Shown: positions 52,636 through 61,845 of the stretch, one piece after another
Position numbering within the stretch: position 1 is the first letter of the stretch
How the letters are laid out: the number at the start of each line of letters is the position of its first letter
Origin: Mycolicibacterium sp. ND9-15
GTDB taxonomy: Bacteria > Actinomycetota > Actinomycetes > Mycobacteriales > Mycobacteriaceae
Length of the DNA: 64,000 nt
Reading direction: 5' to 3'
NCBI RefSeq assembly: GCF_035918395.1
Contig: NZ_CP142362.1
Coordinates: forward strand, 2,145,501-2,209,500
Program-made: the position numbers and the translations under genes
The notes under the pieces: model-generated
Database searches by the model: none
What the model was told of the DNA's origin: nothing
What the model saw: the letters and a program-made list of their open reading frames with translations, nothing else

Positions 52636-53414
52636 GCGGTGACTCCCTGGACTCGCCGGCGCCCGCGGGTGACCAGCGAAAGTGTGAGCAGCAGAACGAA
52701 ACCCAGTAGCAGCACCGCCAACGACGCGGCGACCGAGGTCGGGCCGTCGGCCTTACCGATGGCCACGATCTGCACCTGCAAAGTCTGGAAGCCGCTGAGC
52801 GAGGCGATCGTGTACTCACCGAGCACGACGGCGATCGAGATGAACGCGGCGGACAGGATTCCCGACCAGATGTTGGGCACCACCACACGCAAGATCGTCG
52901 TCGTCCATCCGGCACCCAGCGACCGCGCCGCCTCGGTGAGCGTGCGCAGGTCGATCGACGACAGCGCCGCGTCCAGCGCGCGGTAGGCGAACGGCAACAC
53001 CAGCACGATGTAGACGAACGTCAGCGTCAACGCCGATTCGCCGAGAAAGTACGTGACCCAGAGGTACACGTTGCGCATCCCGACGACGATGACCAAGGCC
53101 GGAATCGTCAACGGCAATAGGCAGAAGAATTCCAGCACCCCGCTCATCCACGACGCCCGCAGCCGCACCCAGATCATGGTCGGCAACAGGATCACCAGCA
53201 TCGCGAGGACGGTGAACACCGCAAGCAGCAGGGAGACCACGATGGCCTGGTACAGCGCATCGTCGGACACCAAATTGGCCCACGCCCGAAGGGTGCGTCC
53301 CCCGGCAATCAGGTCGCGCGTGGAGAAGTCGGCCATCGCGTAGAGCGGGAACAGGAAGAACAACCCGAACGACACCCAGAGCGCACCCCGAATCAGCCTG
53401 GCCGCGCGAGTCAT
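52632..53414 (-). CDS. ABC importer permease (second)
   Basis: 260 residues with six membrane helices and the inner-membrane-component loop EAARSLGAGWTTTILRVVVPNIWSG, the EAA motif that docks on the ATPase. N-terminal MTRAARLIRGALWVSFGLFFLFPLYA is the first helix. Similar to PotC/PhnV-type permeases. ATG 53414 overlaps the stop of the first permease (ATGA at 53411-53414) and its own stop overlaps the ATPase start; longer in-frame readings into the upstream genes are shadows. Confidence 0.9.
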   Translation of the reverse strand: MTRAARLIRGALWVSFGLFFLFPLYAMADFSTRDLIAGGRTLRAWANLVSDDALYQAIVVSLLLAVFTVLAMLVILLPTMIWVRLRASWMSGVLEFFCLLPLTIPALVIVVGMRNVYLWVTYFLGESALTLTFVYIVLVLPFAYRALDAALSSIDLRTLTEAARSLGAGWTTTILRVVVPNIWSGILSAAFISIAVVLGEYTIASLSGFQTLQVQIVAIGKADGPTSVAASLAVLLLGFVLLLTLSLVTRGRRRVQGVTA

Positions 53415-54223
53415 CGAAGCCACCTCGCCGTGCGTCGCACCAACCTGTTGTAGGCCACCATCACCACAGCCACGACGACGATCATCTCCAGCGCCAACGC
53501 GTAGGCGAAGCCGGACTGACCCAACACCACCTCGCTGGTCAGCGCCGCCCGGATCAGCAGCGGCACGATCGGGCTGCCCTGGCTGACCAGTGCGGCCGCC
53601 GTCGCGTACGCGGCAAATGCGTTGGCGAACAACAACAGCGCCGACCCCAGAAATGCCGGAGTCAACAACGGCGCGGCCACCTCGCGGAAGTACTGCAGCC
53701 GCGACGCACCCAGGCTGAGCGCCGCTTCGCGCCACTGCTTCCGCAGCCCCTCCAGGGCCGGCACGAACACGATCACCATCAGCGGAATCTGAAAGTACGT
53801 GTAGACCACGATCAGGCCGGTCAGCCCGTAGAGCCAACCCGAGGCCGCGAGGTTCCATCCGACCAGTTGTTGGACCCACAGCGTCAGCACACCGTTCAGC
53901 CCGATCGTCGCGAGGAATGCGAAAGCCAGTGCCACACCGCCGAATTGAGCCAGCACGCTGCACAGTGCCAACACCGCGCGGCGGACCATCGAGGTGGGCG
54001 GGCCGGACACGATCAGCCAGGACAGCACCGCGCCCAGGATGGCGCCGATCAGCGCGGTGCTGAACGACAACACCACGCTCTTGGCCAGTGCCGACAGCGC
54101 GGGCCCGGAGAACAACGCCTCGATACGGGTCAGGGACAGCACGCCGTCGGCGAAGAACGCGTTGACGATCACCGTGACGGTCGGAACGAGCAGGAACGTC
54201 ACCACGACCGCGAGAAAGGGCAC
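53411..54223 (-). CDS. ABC importer permease (first)
   Basis: 270 residues from GTG 54223, six helices, with the EAA loop REAALSLGASRLQYFREVAAPLLTPAF. PotB/FbpB-like. The start is uncertain. GTG 54223 lacks a Shine-Dalgarno. The in-frame sequence upstream reads NKLRDAARDTLPLVPFLAVV, a usual permease beginning, and a CTG at 54265 lies five bases after AGGAG (54271-54275), so a rare CTG start adding 14 residues is possible. There is no ATG, GTG or TTG between that point and the in-frame stop of the upstream gene. It lies 66 bases after the binding-protein gene if GTG is used. Confidence 0.85.
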   Translation of the reverse strand: MPFLAVVVTFLLVPTVTVIVNAFFADGVLSLTRIEALFSGPALSALAKSVVLSFSTALIGAILGAVLSWLIVSGPPTSMVRRAVLALCSVLAQFGGVALAFAFLATIGLNGVLTLWVQQLVGWNLAASGWLYGLTGLIVVYTYFQIPLMVIVFVPALEGLRKQWREAALSLGASRLQYFREVAAPLLTPAFLGSALLLFANAFAAYATAAALVSQGSPIVPLLIRAALTSEVVLGQSGFAYALALEMIVVVAVVMVAYNRLVRRTARWLR

Positions 54224-54289
54224 CAGCGGCAGGGTGTCTCGGGCGGCGTCGCGCAGCTTGTTCAGGCTCGCTCCTCGAATGTGCGCGGG

Positions 54290-55420
54290 TCAGCCGATCG
54301 CGGCGGCCCAGTGCTCGGAAAGATACTTGGTGGCCGCCTCGGTCTGCTGCGGGGAGGGCACGGTCACCGGCCCGTCGATGACCGGGACCGAGGCCGCCGC
54401 GGCCTCGTCCAAGGTGCCGTCGACGACCATGGTGTCGGCACGGACCGGGCGCACGCCGCCGAGCGCGAAGAGGTTCTGAGCCTCGTCGCTGTACAGGAAT
54501 TCCTGCCACAGCCGTGCGGCCGCGGGATGCGGGGCGTCCTTGTTGATCGCCTGGTAGTAGTAACCGGCCACGGCGTGTTCCGGCGGCACCAGCACCTGCC
54601 ACGACGGGAGCTTCTTGGTCTCGGCGGCGTTGGTGTAGTTCCAGTCGATGACGACCGGCGTCTGACCGGATTGGATGGTGGCCGGCGTCGGGTCGACGGG
54701 CAGGAAGTTGCCCGCGTCGGCCAGCTCGCGGAAGAACTCGACACCCGGCGCGATGTCGTCGACCGAACCGCCCTGGGACAACGCGACCATCAGCACACCG
54801 GAGAACGCGGCACCCGCCTGGGTGGGATCGCCGTTGAGTGCCACCTTGCCGCGGTACTCGGGTTTGCGCAGATCGTCGATGCTCGTCACCGGTGGAACCT
54901 TGGCCGAGTCGAACCCGATCGACATGTAACCGCCGTAATCGTTGACCCAAGTGCCATCCGGGTCCTTGAACGCCGCCGGGATGTCGTCGAAGTTGGCCAC
55001 CTTGTACGGGGCGAACATCGCGGTGTTGGCCAGCGCAACCGACTGGCCGAGATCGAATACGTCGGGCGCGGTGCCCTTACCCTTCTGCTGGTTGGCCGCG
55101 TTGATCTCGTCCTGGCTCGACGCATCCGGCTGCCCCGAGTTCACCTTGATGCCGTACTTGTCGGAGAACGCCTTGATGATCGCGCCGTAGTTTGCCCAAT
55201 CAGGCGGCAGGGCAATGACATTGAGCTCGCCTTCGTCCTTGGCCGCCTGCACCAGCCCGTCGATACCGCCGAAATCCTCAGCGGAGGTCGCTTCAGACGC
55301 CTTCACGCCGGACTGTGTCTGCTCACCGTCTCCGCGCTTGTCCGGCGGCGCGCACGCAACCGAACCGGCCAGCAGGAGAACGGATGCGGCGGATGCGACC
55401 GCCAGAGTGGTGAACTTCAT
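54290..55420 (-). CDS. ABC importer solute-binding protein (lipoprotein)
   Basis: 376 residues. Signal peptide (KFTTLAVASAASVLLLAGSVAC) with a lipobox-like SVAC; the -3 residue is Ser rather than Leu/Val, a mild departure. The mature protein is a family 1 binding protein: GELNVIALPPDWANYGAIIKAF, then TAPDVFDLGQSVALANTAMF and SIDDLRKPEYRGKVALNGDP, like proteins for iron, polyamines, thiamine or aminophosphonates. The ligand cannot be read from sequence. ATG 55420 has GGAAGG seven bases upstream. First gene of the four-gene importer. Confidence 0.9.
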   Translation of the reverse strand: MKFTTLAVASAASVLLLAGSVACAPPDKRGDGEQTQSGVKASEATSAEDFGGIDGLVQAAKDEGELNVIALPPDWANYGAIIKAFSDKYGIKVNSGQPDASSQDEINAANQQKGKGTAPDVFDLGQSVALANTAMFAPYKVANFDDIPAAFKDPDGTWVNDYGGYMSIGFDSAKVPPVTSIDDLRKPEYRGKVALNGDPTQAGAAFSGVLMVALSQGGSVDDIAPGVEFFRELADAGNFLPVDPTPATIQSGQTPVVIDWNYTNAAETKKLPSWQVLVPPEHAVAGYYYQAINKDAPHPAAARLWQEFLYSDEAQNLFALGGVRPVRADTMVVDGTLDEAAAASVPVIDGPVTVPSPQQTEAATKYLSEHWAAAIG

Positions 55421-55594
55421 TGCCGAACCTTCCGATGGTCAGGAGACGGCGCAGTGGCGCAGCGGTTACCGCACCCGATCGCCGCGGTGAATGAATCCAT
55501 ACGAGGCGCTCGAAAACCCTATCGCGGTTGCTCCGGCAACGTGAAACTTCGACCGGGGTTTGCCAGGCACCCTGCTTGTGCAGCTGAGCGGCGT

Positions 55595-55600
55595 TAGCAT
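55595..55600 (+). promoter_or_regulatory. -10 box of a leaderless transcript
   Basis: TAGCAT, six bases before GTG 55607. Confidence 0.6.
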
Positions 55601-55606
55601 CTCTGT

Positions 55607-56170
55607 GTGGTGGAACGCGAAGCCTCGGGGGACTTCGACTACCTGTTCGACGACATCGTCGACGTCGCGGACACCGCCGGGTCGGGGGCGGGACCCGATG
55701 TCGGCTACTTCGACCTCGAACAGGTGCCGGGCCGGGACATGTCCTTCGACGCCTTCGACGAGAACACCTGGTACTTCGAGCCTGCACCGCCACCCTGGTA
55801 TCGAACACGGCACACCCTCGGGTTGCTGGTCGTCGCGGCGGTCGCCGCGGTCGCCATCGTCGTCTCCGGCGTCCTGCTGATATTCCGCACGCCCGGGCAA
55901 CCGGCGGACGACAAGCCCACCCCGGTCAGCCAAACCGCCCAGACCCAAGCCCCACGCACCGAATCCCCGTCCAACGAGTCGCCCCCACCTCCGCCACGGC
56001 CACCGGTCGCGACCCCGGCGCCGGCCGCCGCCCCGCCGCCTGCCGCGACCTACCGGCCGCGCAGTCTTGCCCCGAGAACCGCCCGCGATCCGGAGATCGG
56101 AGTGACACGCACCCCCGTCACGCGATCGCCGATCAGCGTCGCGCCGCAGCGGCCCGTCCAGAGTCGATGA
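55607..56170 (+). CDS. Single-pass membrane protein with Pro/Thr-rich outer tail
   Basis: 187 residues. The first 70 are acidic and cytosolic ([37 protein letters not shown]), followed by one membrane helix ([24 protein letters not shown]). The tail of about 95 residues is outside, rich in Pro, Ala and Thr and basic near the end. No enzyme domain. The GTG start is set by the leaderless -10 box. Its TGA overlaps the ATG of the next gene (ATGA), so the two are coupled and probably go with fusA2 in one transcript. The low-complexity tail may cross the cell wall; this is a guess from composition. Confidence 0.75.
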   Translation: MVEREASGDFDYLFDDIVDVADTAGSGAGPDVGYFDLEQVPGRDMSFDAFDENTWYFEPAPPPWYRTRHTLGLLVVAAVAAVAIVVSGVLLIFRTPGQPADDKPTPVSQTAQTQAPRTESPSNESPPPPPRPPVATPAPAAAPPPAATYRPRSLAPRTARDPEIGVTRTPVTRSPISVAPQRPVQSR

Positions 56171-56586
56171 CGGACGTGCCTGCCGGCTTCGAACCGGCCG
56201 CGCTGTTTGCCGAGGCGCCCGTCGCGATGCTCGCCACCGCGGGAGCCGACGGAGCACCGCACGTGGTGCCCGTGGTGTTCGCCGTGCACGGCGGCGTGGT
56301 GTACACCGCGGTCGACGCCAAACGGAAGTCGACGCGCAGGCTGCGGCGGTTGGTCAACATCGAAGCCAACCCACAAGTGAGCATGCTCGTCGATCACTAC
56401 GACGACGACTGGACGCGGCTCTGGTGGGTGCGCGCCGACGGCCGGGCCGAAATCCACTACAGCGGCGAGGAATTGGCGACCGGATACATGCTGTTGCGCA
56501 GCAAGTACGTGCAGTACCAGCGAATTGCGCTGGACGGTCCGGTGATCAGCGTGACGGTCACGAAGTGGTCGTCATGGCAGGCCTGA
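56167..56586 (+). CDS. F420-type PPOX split-barrel protein (Rv0121c-like)
   Basis: 139 residues, one pyridoxamine-phosphate-oxidase-like barrel: [39 protein letters not shown], then [20 protein letters not shown] and [17 protein letters not shown]. These are the marks of the mycobacterial TIGR03668-type family, which belongs to the F420-using FDOR group; the reaction is unknown. Cytosolic. ATG 56167 overlaps the upstream stop. The neighbouring position of this family and fusA2 is the same as Rv0121c-Rv0120c. Confidence 0.83.
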   Translation: MTDVPAGFEPAALFAEAPVAMLATAGADGAPHVVPVVFAVHGGVVYTAVDAKRKSTRRLRRLVNIEANPQVSMLVDHYDDDWTRLWWVRADGRAEIHYSGEELATGYMLLRSKYVQYQRIALDGPVISVTVTKWSSWQA

Positions 56587-56697
56587 GCAGATTCCGCGAA
56601 GCCCTTGTGCTCGCTGTCGGTTAGGGGAATTGTGGTCTACACACACTGCGCCGCTGAGGGCAGCCTATTCCCGGAGGCGCCGCGGAAAGGGCACGTC

Positions 56698-58896
56698 ATG
56701 GCCGACAAGACGACACATTCCCAGGGCGCCGGAGCCGCTCCCACCGCGGACAGTCCGGCCGCCATCCGCAATGTGGTGCTGGTGGGCCCATCGGGTGGCG
56801 GCAAAACCACACTCGTGGAGGCACTTCTGCTGGCCTCGGGGGTCTTGACCCGAGCCGGTTCCGTGCAGGACGGCACCACGGTCTGCGACAGCGACGAAGC
56901 CGAAATTTCCCAGCAGCGCTCAGTAGGCCTCGCGCTCGCGTCGCTCCAGCACGAGGGCATCAAGGTCAATCTCATCGACACGCCCGGCTACGCCGACTTC
57001 GTCGGTGAACTGCGTGCGGGGCTGCGCGCCGCGGACTGTGCGCTGTTCGTCATCGCCGCCAACGAGGGGATCGACGAACCCACCAAGTCGTTGTGGCAGG
57101 AGTGCAGCCAGGTCGGCATGCCACGCGCGGTGGTCATCACCAAACTCGACCACGCCCGCGCGAGCTACGACAACGCGTTGGCCGCCGCGCAGCAGGCGTT
57201 CGGCGACAAGGTGCTTCCGCTGTATCTGCCGGCGGGGCAGGCGAAGCCGGGCGGGAAGGAATCGGACGCGGCGTGCACCGGGCTGATCGGCCTACTGTCC
57301 CAGACGCATTACGAGTACGCCGACGGCAAGCGCACCGCCGCCCACGAACCCGATGACTCGTACGTCGACACCATCTCCGAACGGCGCGGCGCCCTGATCG
57401 AGGGCATCATCGAGGAGTCCGAGGACGAGACCCTGATGGAGCGGTACCTCGGCGGCGAACAGATCGAACAGTCGGTGCTCATCGACGACCTCGAGAAGGC
57501 GGTCGCGAGGGGGTCGTTCTTCCCGGTGATTCCCGCGTGCAGCGGCACCGGCGTCGGCACGCTCGAGTTGCTGGAGATCATCGCCGCCGGGTTTCCCTCC
57601 CCGCCCGAGCATCGGCTGCCCGAGGTCTTCACGCGCCAGGGCAAACCGCGTGCCGAGATACCGTGCGATCCGGGCGGTCCGCTGCTGGCCGAGGTCGTCA
57701 AGACCACCTCCGACCCCTACGTGGGACGGGTCAGCCTGGTCCGGGTGTTCTCGGGGACCATCACCCCCGACGCGACCGTGCATGTGTCCGGCCACTTCTC
57801 GTCGTTCTTCGGCGGTAACGGCTCCGTCGCCGGCTCGCTCGCCGGGCATGAAGACCACGACGAGGACGAGCGCATCGGCACGCTGTCCTTCCCGCTCGGC
57901 AGGCAGCAGCGGCCCGCGCCCTTCGTGACAGCAGGCGACATCTGCGCGATCGGGCGACTCAGCCGCGCCGAAACCGGCGACACGCTGTCCGACAAGTCCG
58001 ATCCGCTCGTGCTGCGGCCGTGGGGGATGCCCGAACCGCTGCTACCCATCGCGGTGCAGCCAAGAGCGAAGACCGACGAGGACAAGCTGTCGGTGGGGTT
58101 GCAGCGGTTGACCGCCGAGGACCCCACCCTGCGCATCGAGCAGAACCCCGAGACGCATCAGATCGTGCTGTGGACGATGGGCGAAGCTCACGCCAGCGTC
58201 GTCCTCGACAACCTGTCGCGGCGCTACGGTGTCGCCGTCGACACCATCGAGCTACGGGTTCCGCTGCGAGAAACGTTCGGCGGCAAGGCCAAAGGCCACG
58301 GAAGGCACGTCAAGCAGTCCGGCGGACACGGTCAGTACGCGGTGTGCGACATCGAAGTAGAGCCGTTACCCGAGGGCTCGGGTTTCGAATTCGTCGACAA
58401 AGTGGTCGGCGGTGCGGTACCCCGTCAGTTCATCCCGAGCGTCGAGAAGGGCGTGCGCGCACAGATGGAGAAGGGCGTGGGCCCGGGTTACCCGGTCGTC
58501 GACATCCGCGTGACGCTGTTCGACGGAAAGGCCCACAGCGTCGACTCGTCCGACTTCGCCTTCCAGATGGCGGGCGCGCTGGCGCTGCGCGAGGCGGCAG
58601 CGGCGACGAGAGTGAACCTGCTCGAACCCGTCGACGAGGTGTCGGTCCTGATTCCCGACGACTTCGTCGGTGCGGTGATGGGCGATCTTTCCGGACGACG
58701 CGGCCGGGTCCTGGGCACCGACACGGTCGGCGAGGACCGCACGCTGGTCAAGGCCGAGATCCCGCAGGCCGAGCTGACCCGGTACGCCATCGATCTGCGT
58801 TCGCTGGCGCATGGCGCCGGCACCTTCACGCGCAGCTTCGCGCGGTACGAACCGATGCCCGACCACGCCGCCGCGAAAGTCACGTCACCGGTTTAG
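56698..58896 (+). CDS. fusA2: Elongation factor G-like protein FusA2 (EF-G2)
   Basis: 732 residues. The G domain has G1 GPSGGGKTTLVEALL, G3 DTPGYADFVGEL and G4 TKLDHA; domains II-V follow with RETFGGKAKGHGRHVKQSGGHGQYAV as the domain IV loop region. In M. smegmatis, as I recall, EF-G2 binds GTP but shows no ribosome-stimulated GTPase activity and cannot replace EF-G, so a regulatory or stress function is likely. ATG 56698 has AAAGGG seven bases upstream; an in-frame start 31 codons earlier is less supported. A hairpin follows 27 bases after the stop. Confidence 0.93.
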   Translation: MADKTTHSQGAGAAPTADSPAAIRNVVLVGPSGGGKTTLVEALLLASGVLTRAGSVQDGTTVCDSDEAEISQQRSVGLALASLQHEGIKVNLIDTPGYADFVGELRAGLRAADCALFVIAANEGIDEPTKSLWQECSQVGMPRAVVITKLDHARASYDNALAAAQQAFGDKVLPLYLPAGQAKPGGKESDAACTGLIGLLSQTHYEYADGKRTAAHEPDDSYVDTISERRGALIEGIIEESEDETLMERYLGGEQIEQSVLIDDLEKAVARGSFFPVIPACSGTGVGTLELLEIIAAGFPSPPEHRLPEVFTRQGKPRAEIPCDPGGPLLAEVVKTTSDPYVGRVSLVRVFSGTITPDATVHVSGHFSSFFGGNGSVAGSLAGHEDHDEDERIGTLSFPLGRQQRPAPFVTAGDICAIGRLSRAETGDTLSDKSDPLVLRPWGMPEPLLPIAVQPRAKTDEDKLSVGLQRLTAEDPTLRIEQNPETHQIVLWTMGEAHASVVLDNLSRRYGVAVDTIELRVPLRETFGGKAKGHGRHVKQSGGHGQYAVCDIEVEPLPEGSGFEFVDKVVGGAVPRQFIPSVEKGVRAQMEKGVGPGYPVVDIRVTLFDGKAHSVDSSDFAFQMAGALALREAAAATRVNLLEPVDEVSVLIPDDFVGAVMGDLSGRRGRVLGTDTVGEDRTLVKAEIPQAELTRYAIDLRSLAHGAGTFTRSFARYEPMPDHAAAKVTSPV

Positions 58897-58923
58897 ATCA
58901 GCGGACTCTGCATGTCCTGTCAG

Positions 58924-58938
58924 CGGCCTCTCAGGCCG
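58924..58938. terminator. Hairpin after fusA2
   Basis: CGGCCT-CTC-AGGCCG, a perfect six-pair stem 27 bases after the fusA2 stop and just before the promoter of the next small gene. No T-run. Confidence 0.4.
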
Positions 58939-58944
58939 AGTGCC

Positions 58945-58950
58945 TACCGT
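58945..58950 (+). promoter_or_regulatory. -10 box of a small leaderless gene
   Basis: TACCGT, seven bases before ATG 58958. Confidence 0.5.
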
Positions 58951-58957
58951 CGCCGAG

Positions 58958-59062
58958 ATGAAAGACCGAACGCATCTGCTGGCTCACGCCGTCGTGACCG
59001 GGATCCTCGCGGTCGCAACGCTGGTGGCCGCCTGGCTCTGCCTGTTCAACGGGTCGATCTGA
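58958..59062 (+). CDS. 34-residue membrane protein
   Basis: MKDRTHLLAHAVVTGILAVA begins the protein, which continues TLVAAWLCLFNGSI. It is one hydrophobic helix behind a short charged N-terminus, so it would sit in the membrane with the N-terminus inside. A -10 box seven bases upstream gives a leaderless message. No family recognised. A longer frame through the fusA2 end is possible on paper but unlikely. Evidence is the promoter spacing and the clean membrane helix only. Confidence 0.5.
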   Translation: MKDRTHLLAHAVVTGILAVATLVAAWLCLFNGSI

Positions 59063-59211
59063 GGTTCGACGGCCGCTCACCGGGGCGGGTCGCCGCACCA
59101 ACTGCCCCCAGCGCGCCGATCATGAAGCCGTCCAACGCTTCTCGGGAGCCGTGACATCCTGCGAAACATGTGCGCCGCGACGACCGCCGAGCCCAGCGGC
59201 CCTCTTCGCAC

Positions 59212-59580
59212 CTAGTCGGCTTGCGAACCGGCCTTCAGCGCACCGAGGGCCTCGGCCAGCGTCGGATACAGCGAGAAGACCTGATCGAGCCCCGTCAGCT
59301 GGATCGGCCGGCTGGTCGCCGCGCTGTTGGCCACCACGGCGAAGCGGGCGGACTTGCTGACGGTTTCGTGCGTCGCGACCAGCGCCTGCAGTCCCGAGGA
59401 CGCCAGGAAGTCCACCGCCGACAGATCCACGATGAGCGCGGTGCGTTCCTGCGCGAGCGCCTCGGTGATCGCCGCCTGGAACGCCGGGACGGTGGCGAGG
59501 TCGATGTCGCCGGCGACCGCCAGCACAGCGATCCCGTCCTCGTGCGAGATCGAGGTGGAAATCGGGTCATTACGTGACAA
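59212..59580 (-). CDS. STAS-domain anti-sigma factor antagonist
   Basis: 122 residues, a single STAS domain of the SpoIIAA/RsbV type: IAVLAVAGDIDLATVPAFQ, then ALIVDLSAVDFLASSGLQAL with the phosphorylatable serine in LASSG. In the partner-switching scheme the unphosphorylated form binds an anti-sigma kinase and frees a sigma factor; a PP2C phosphatase resets it. Just such a phosphatase with a kinase-like domain is encoded divergently 127 bases away. The TTG start at 59580 is placed by GGAGG seven bases upstream. Cytosolic. Confidence 0.88.
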   Translation of the reverse strand: MSRNDPISTSISHEDGIAVLAVAGDIDLATVPAFQAAITEALAQERTALIVDLSAVDFLASSGLQALVATHETVSKSARFAVVANSAATSRPIQLTGLDQVFSLYPTLAEALGALKAGSQAD

Positions 59581-59707
59581 TGGCCGTCCTCCGGTCAGCG
59601 CCGCCTCTGCGACGGCAATGGGCCGAGCTTAACGCGTGGCGCCCCGCGGTAGATCACTGCTTCAGCGGATCAGGGGCGATGCGCAGGCTAATGTCGGGAG
59701 GAGACCT

Positions 59708-61732
59708 GTGCGCTCGTTGATTCCCAGTGCGAGCGCGAGCTGGGAGGGGCCGACTGCCGCGACCATGACCTACCCCGGAGACTTCTACCAACGCTACGAA
59801 CGGGAACGCGCGCGAGCCGACGACCTCGCCGATCGCGACGAGTTCCGCGGCGCGCTGGTCAACTCATTGCAGGAGGGCTTCTTCGTCGCCGACGCCACCG
59901 GGTGTGTCGTCGAGATCAACGACGCCTTCGCCGAGGTCACCGGGTACGGCCAGGAGGGTCTGCCCTATCAGATGCCTCATCCCTGGGCCGTCGACGAAGC
60001 CGCCGCGGGCGGCCGGCTGGGCGCACTGCTCCGGGACGGCCGCCTCACCGCCGAGATCAGGATCCGGCACCGCGACGGCCGGATCCGGTGGGCGGCGATA
60101 AGCGTCAACGCCGTTCCCGACCACCAGTCGCGCCGCGGCCTCTATGTGGGCACCATCCGGGACGTCACCGCGCCACGCGCTGCCGCGGAGCGCGACCGAT
60201 CGATGGCGCGACTGGCTACCGCCGTCAGCGTCGCCAAGAACGTGGACGAGGTGCTGGCGATAACGCTGGCGCAGTGCCGCATACCCCTGGATGCCCAGCG
60301 GCTGATAACGGTCATGTGGCCGAAGACCGAAGGCGAAGATCCGACGGTCCGGGTCGCCGGCGAACCGGCAGTAACCTGCTGGGCGGACCTGAGCGACGAC
60401 TGGCGACGCACGTTCGAGGATGCCCGCAGGTGGATACCGCTGACCGTGACTCCGGTCGGCGCGGCCCCCAGCGCCGGCACCACCAGGGGTTTCGTCGCCG
60501 TCCTCACCGGTGCGGGGGATGTCGTGTTGTGCCTGGAACACCGGGTGCCGCGAGTGGTCAGCGCGGAGGACCGGCGCCTGGTCGCGGCGCTGGTCGGCCA
60601 CCTCAGCCTGGCCATGCAACACGTCCGGCAGTTCGAGAGCGCCAGGGAGACATCGCTGACACTGCAGCGGTCCCTGCTGGCGCCGATCGACCTCCCGGCG
60701 GGGTTCGCCGTGCGCTACGAACCCGCGGTCCATCCGCTCGAGATCGGCGGCGACTTCTACGACGTGATTCCCGTCGGCGACTACCGGATCGGGCTCGTGG
60801 TCGGCGACTGCGTCGGGCGCGGTCTGTCGGCCGCCGCGGTGATGGGGCAGTTGCGGGCGTCGACGCGAGCGTTGCTTCTCACCGGTGCGCAACCGTCGGC
60901 GCTGCTCGAACACCTCGACTCGGTCGCTGAATTCATCCCGGACGCCTTCTGCACCACAGTGTTCGTCGCGATCATCGACACCCAATCGGCGACAGTGCAG
61001 TACAGCAGCGCCGGCCATGTGCCACCGGTCCTGGTTTCCCAAGCGGCGCCGCCGCAGCTACTGAACAAGGCGGGGTCCGTCCCGCTGGCGGTCAAGCATT
61101 CTCGACCCCGCCCACAGGCGACTCATCCCCTGCTGCCGGGTTCGACGCTGATGCTCTACACCGACGGCTTGGTCGAACGCCGCGACCGGTCGATCGACAC
61201 CCAGATCGATCAGATGGCCGCTGTGGTAGCCGATACGGCGAGCCTGCAGATCGAGGAGGTCGCCGACACGGTCCTCGGCAGGCTGGCGCCCCGCAGCGGC
61301 TACGACGACGACGTGGCGATCGTACTCTACCGGTCGCCCAAGGCTTCCCTCGTCATCGACGACACCGCGACCGCCCCCAAGCTGACCGAGGTTCGGCACC
61401 GGTTGGCGGCGTGGCTCGCGGCCAACGGCGCCTCCGACTCGTCGGTGTCCGACCTCATCCTCGTCGTCAACGAGGCCTGCTCCAACAGCGTCGAGCACGC
61501 CTACCGCGGTCGTGACCCTGGGCGCATGCGTGTCGAAGCGGCGATGCACCACGCCGAGGTGCACGTGCGGGTCACCGACTTCGGCTCATGGAAGGCGCCG
61601 CCCGTCGATCCGGGTACCCGCGGCCGTGGCCTGTCGCTCATGCGCGCCTTCAGCGACCGCGTGGACCTCGACGGGACTTCGGCGGGCACTACCGTTGATA
61701 TGGCGTTCCAGTTACCGGAGATTCGGCTCTGA
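59708..61732 (+). CDS. PAS-GAF-PP2C phosphatase fused to a HATPase (RsbU/RsbW-like)
   Basis: 674 residues. A PAS domain (about 40-150; LVNSLQEGFFVADATGCVVEIN) is followed by a GAF-like region (about 165-320), a SpoIIE-type PP2C phosphatase (about 330-545; HPLEIGGDFYDVIPVGDYRI, GDCVGRGLSAAAVMGQLR, LMLYTDGLVERRD) and a C-terminal histidine-kinase-like ATPase (about 555-670; LILVVNEACSNSVEHAYRG, GRGLSLMRAFSDRVD). It unites the phosphatase and the anti-sigma kinase of a partner-switching pathway; the target is probably the neighbouring STAS protein. GTG 59708 has GGGAGGAG close upstream and is preferred over ATG 59765 and an upstream codon at 59636. Confidence 0.9.
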   Translation: MRSLIPSASASWEGPTAATMTYPGDFYQRYERERARADDLADRDEFRGALVNSLQEGFFVADATGCVVEINDAFAEVTGYGQEGLPYQMPHPWAVDEAAAGGRLGALLRDGRLTAEIRIRHRDGRIRWAAISVNAVPDHQSRRGLYVGTIRDVTAPRAAAERDRSMARLATAVSVAKNVDEVLAITLAQCRIPLDAQRLITVMWPKTEGEDPTVRVAGEPAVTCWADLSDDWRRTFEDARRWIPLTVTPVGAAPSAGTTRGFVAVLTGAGDVVLCLEHRVPRVVSAEDRRLVAALVGHLSLAMQHVRQFESARETSLTLQRSLLAPIDLPAGFAVRYEPAVHPLEIGGDFYDVIPVGDYRIGLVVGDCVGRGLSAAAVMGQLRASTRALLLTGAQPSALLEHLDSVAEFIPDAFCTTVFVAIIDTQSATVQYSSAGHVPPVLVSQAAPPQLLNKAGSVPLAVKHSRPRPQATHPLLPGSTLMLYTDGLVERRDRSIDTQIDQMAAVVADTASLQIEEVADTVLGRLAPRSGYDDDVAIVLYRSPKASLVIDDTATAPKLTEVRHRLAAWLAANGASDSSVSDLILVVNEACSNSVEHAYRGRDPGRMRVEAAMHHAEVHVRVTDFGSWKAPPVDPGTRGRGLSLMRAFSDRVDLDGTSAGTTVDMAFQLPEIRL

Positions 61733-61818
61733 CGAAGCTCTCCCGCCGCCCCGATCCCGCCCGCCTGCGACGCAGCGAGGCTGCTGTGGTCCGCGGTGTC
61801 GGGGATGCGAGACGAGTC

Positions 61819-61841
61819 GACGCGCCGTAGCGTGGCGCGTC
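61819..61841. terminator. Hairpin between convergent genes
   Basis: GACGCGCC and GGCGCGTC form a perfect eight-pair stem with a seven-base loop, 86 bases after the phosphatase stop and four bases before the stop of the convergent transporter gene. Likely bidirectional terminator. Confidence 0.55.
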
Positions 61842-61845
61842 GCCG

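Noticed and set aside
55450..55520. tRNA-like string (GTGGCGCAGCGGTTACCGCAC) upstream of the binding-protein gene
   Set aside because: Looks like a D-arm, but no acceptor stem, anticodon stem or T-loop could be paired around it.
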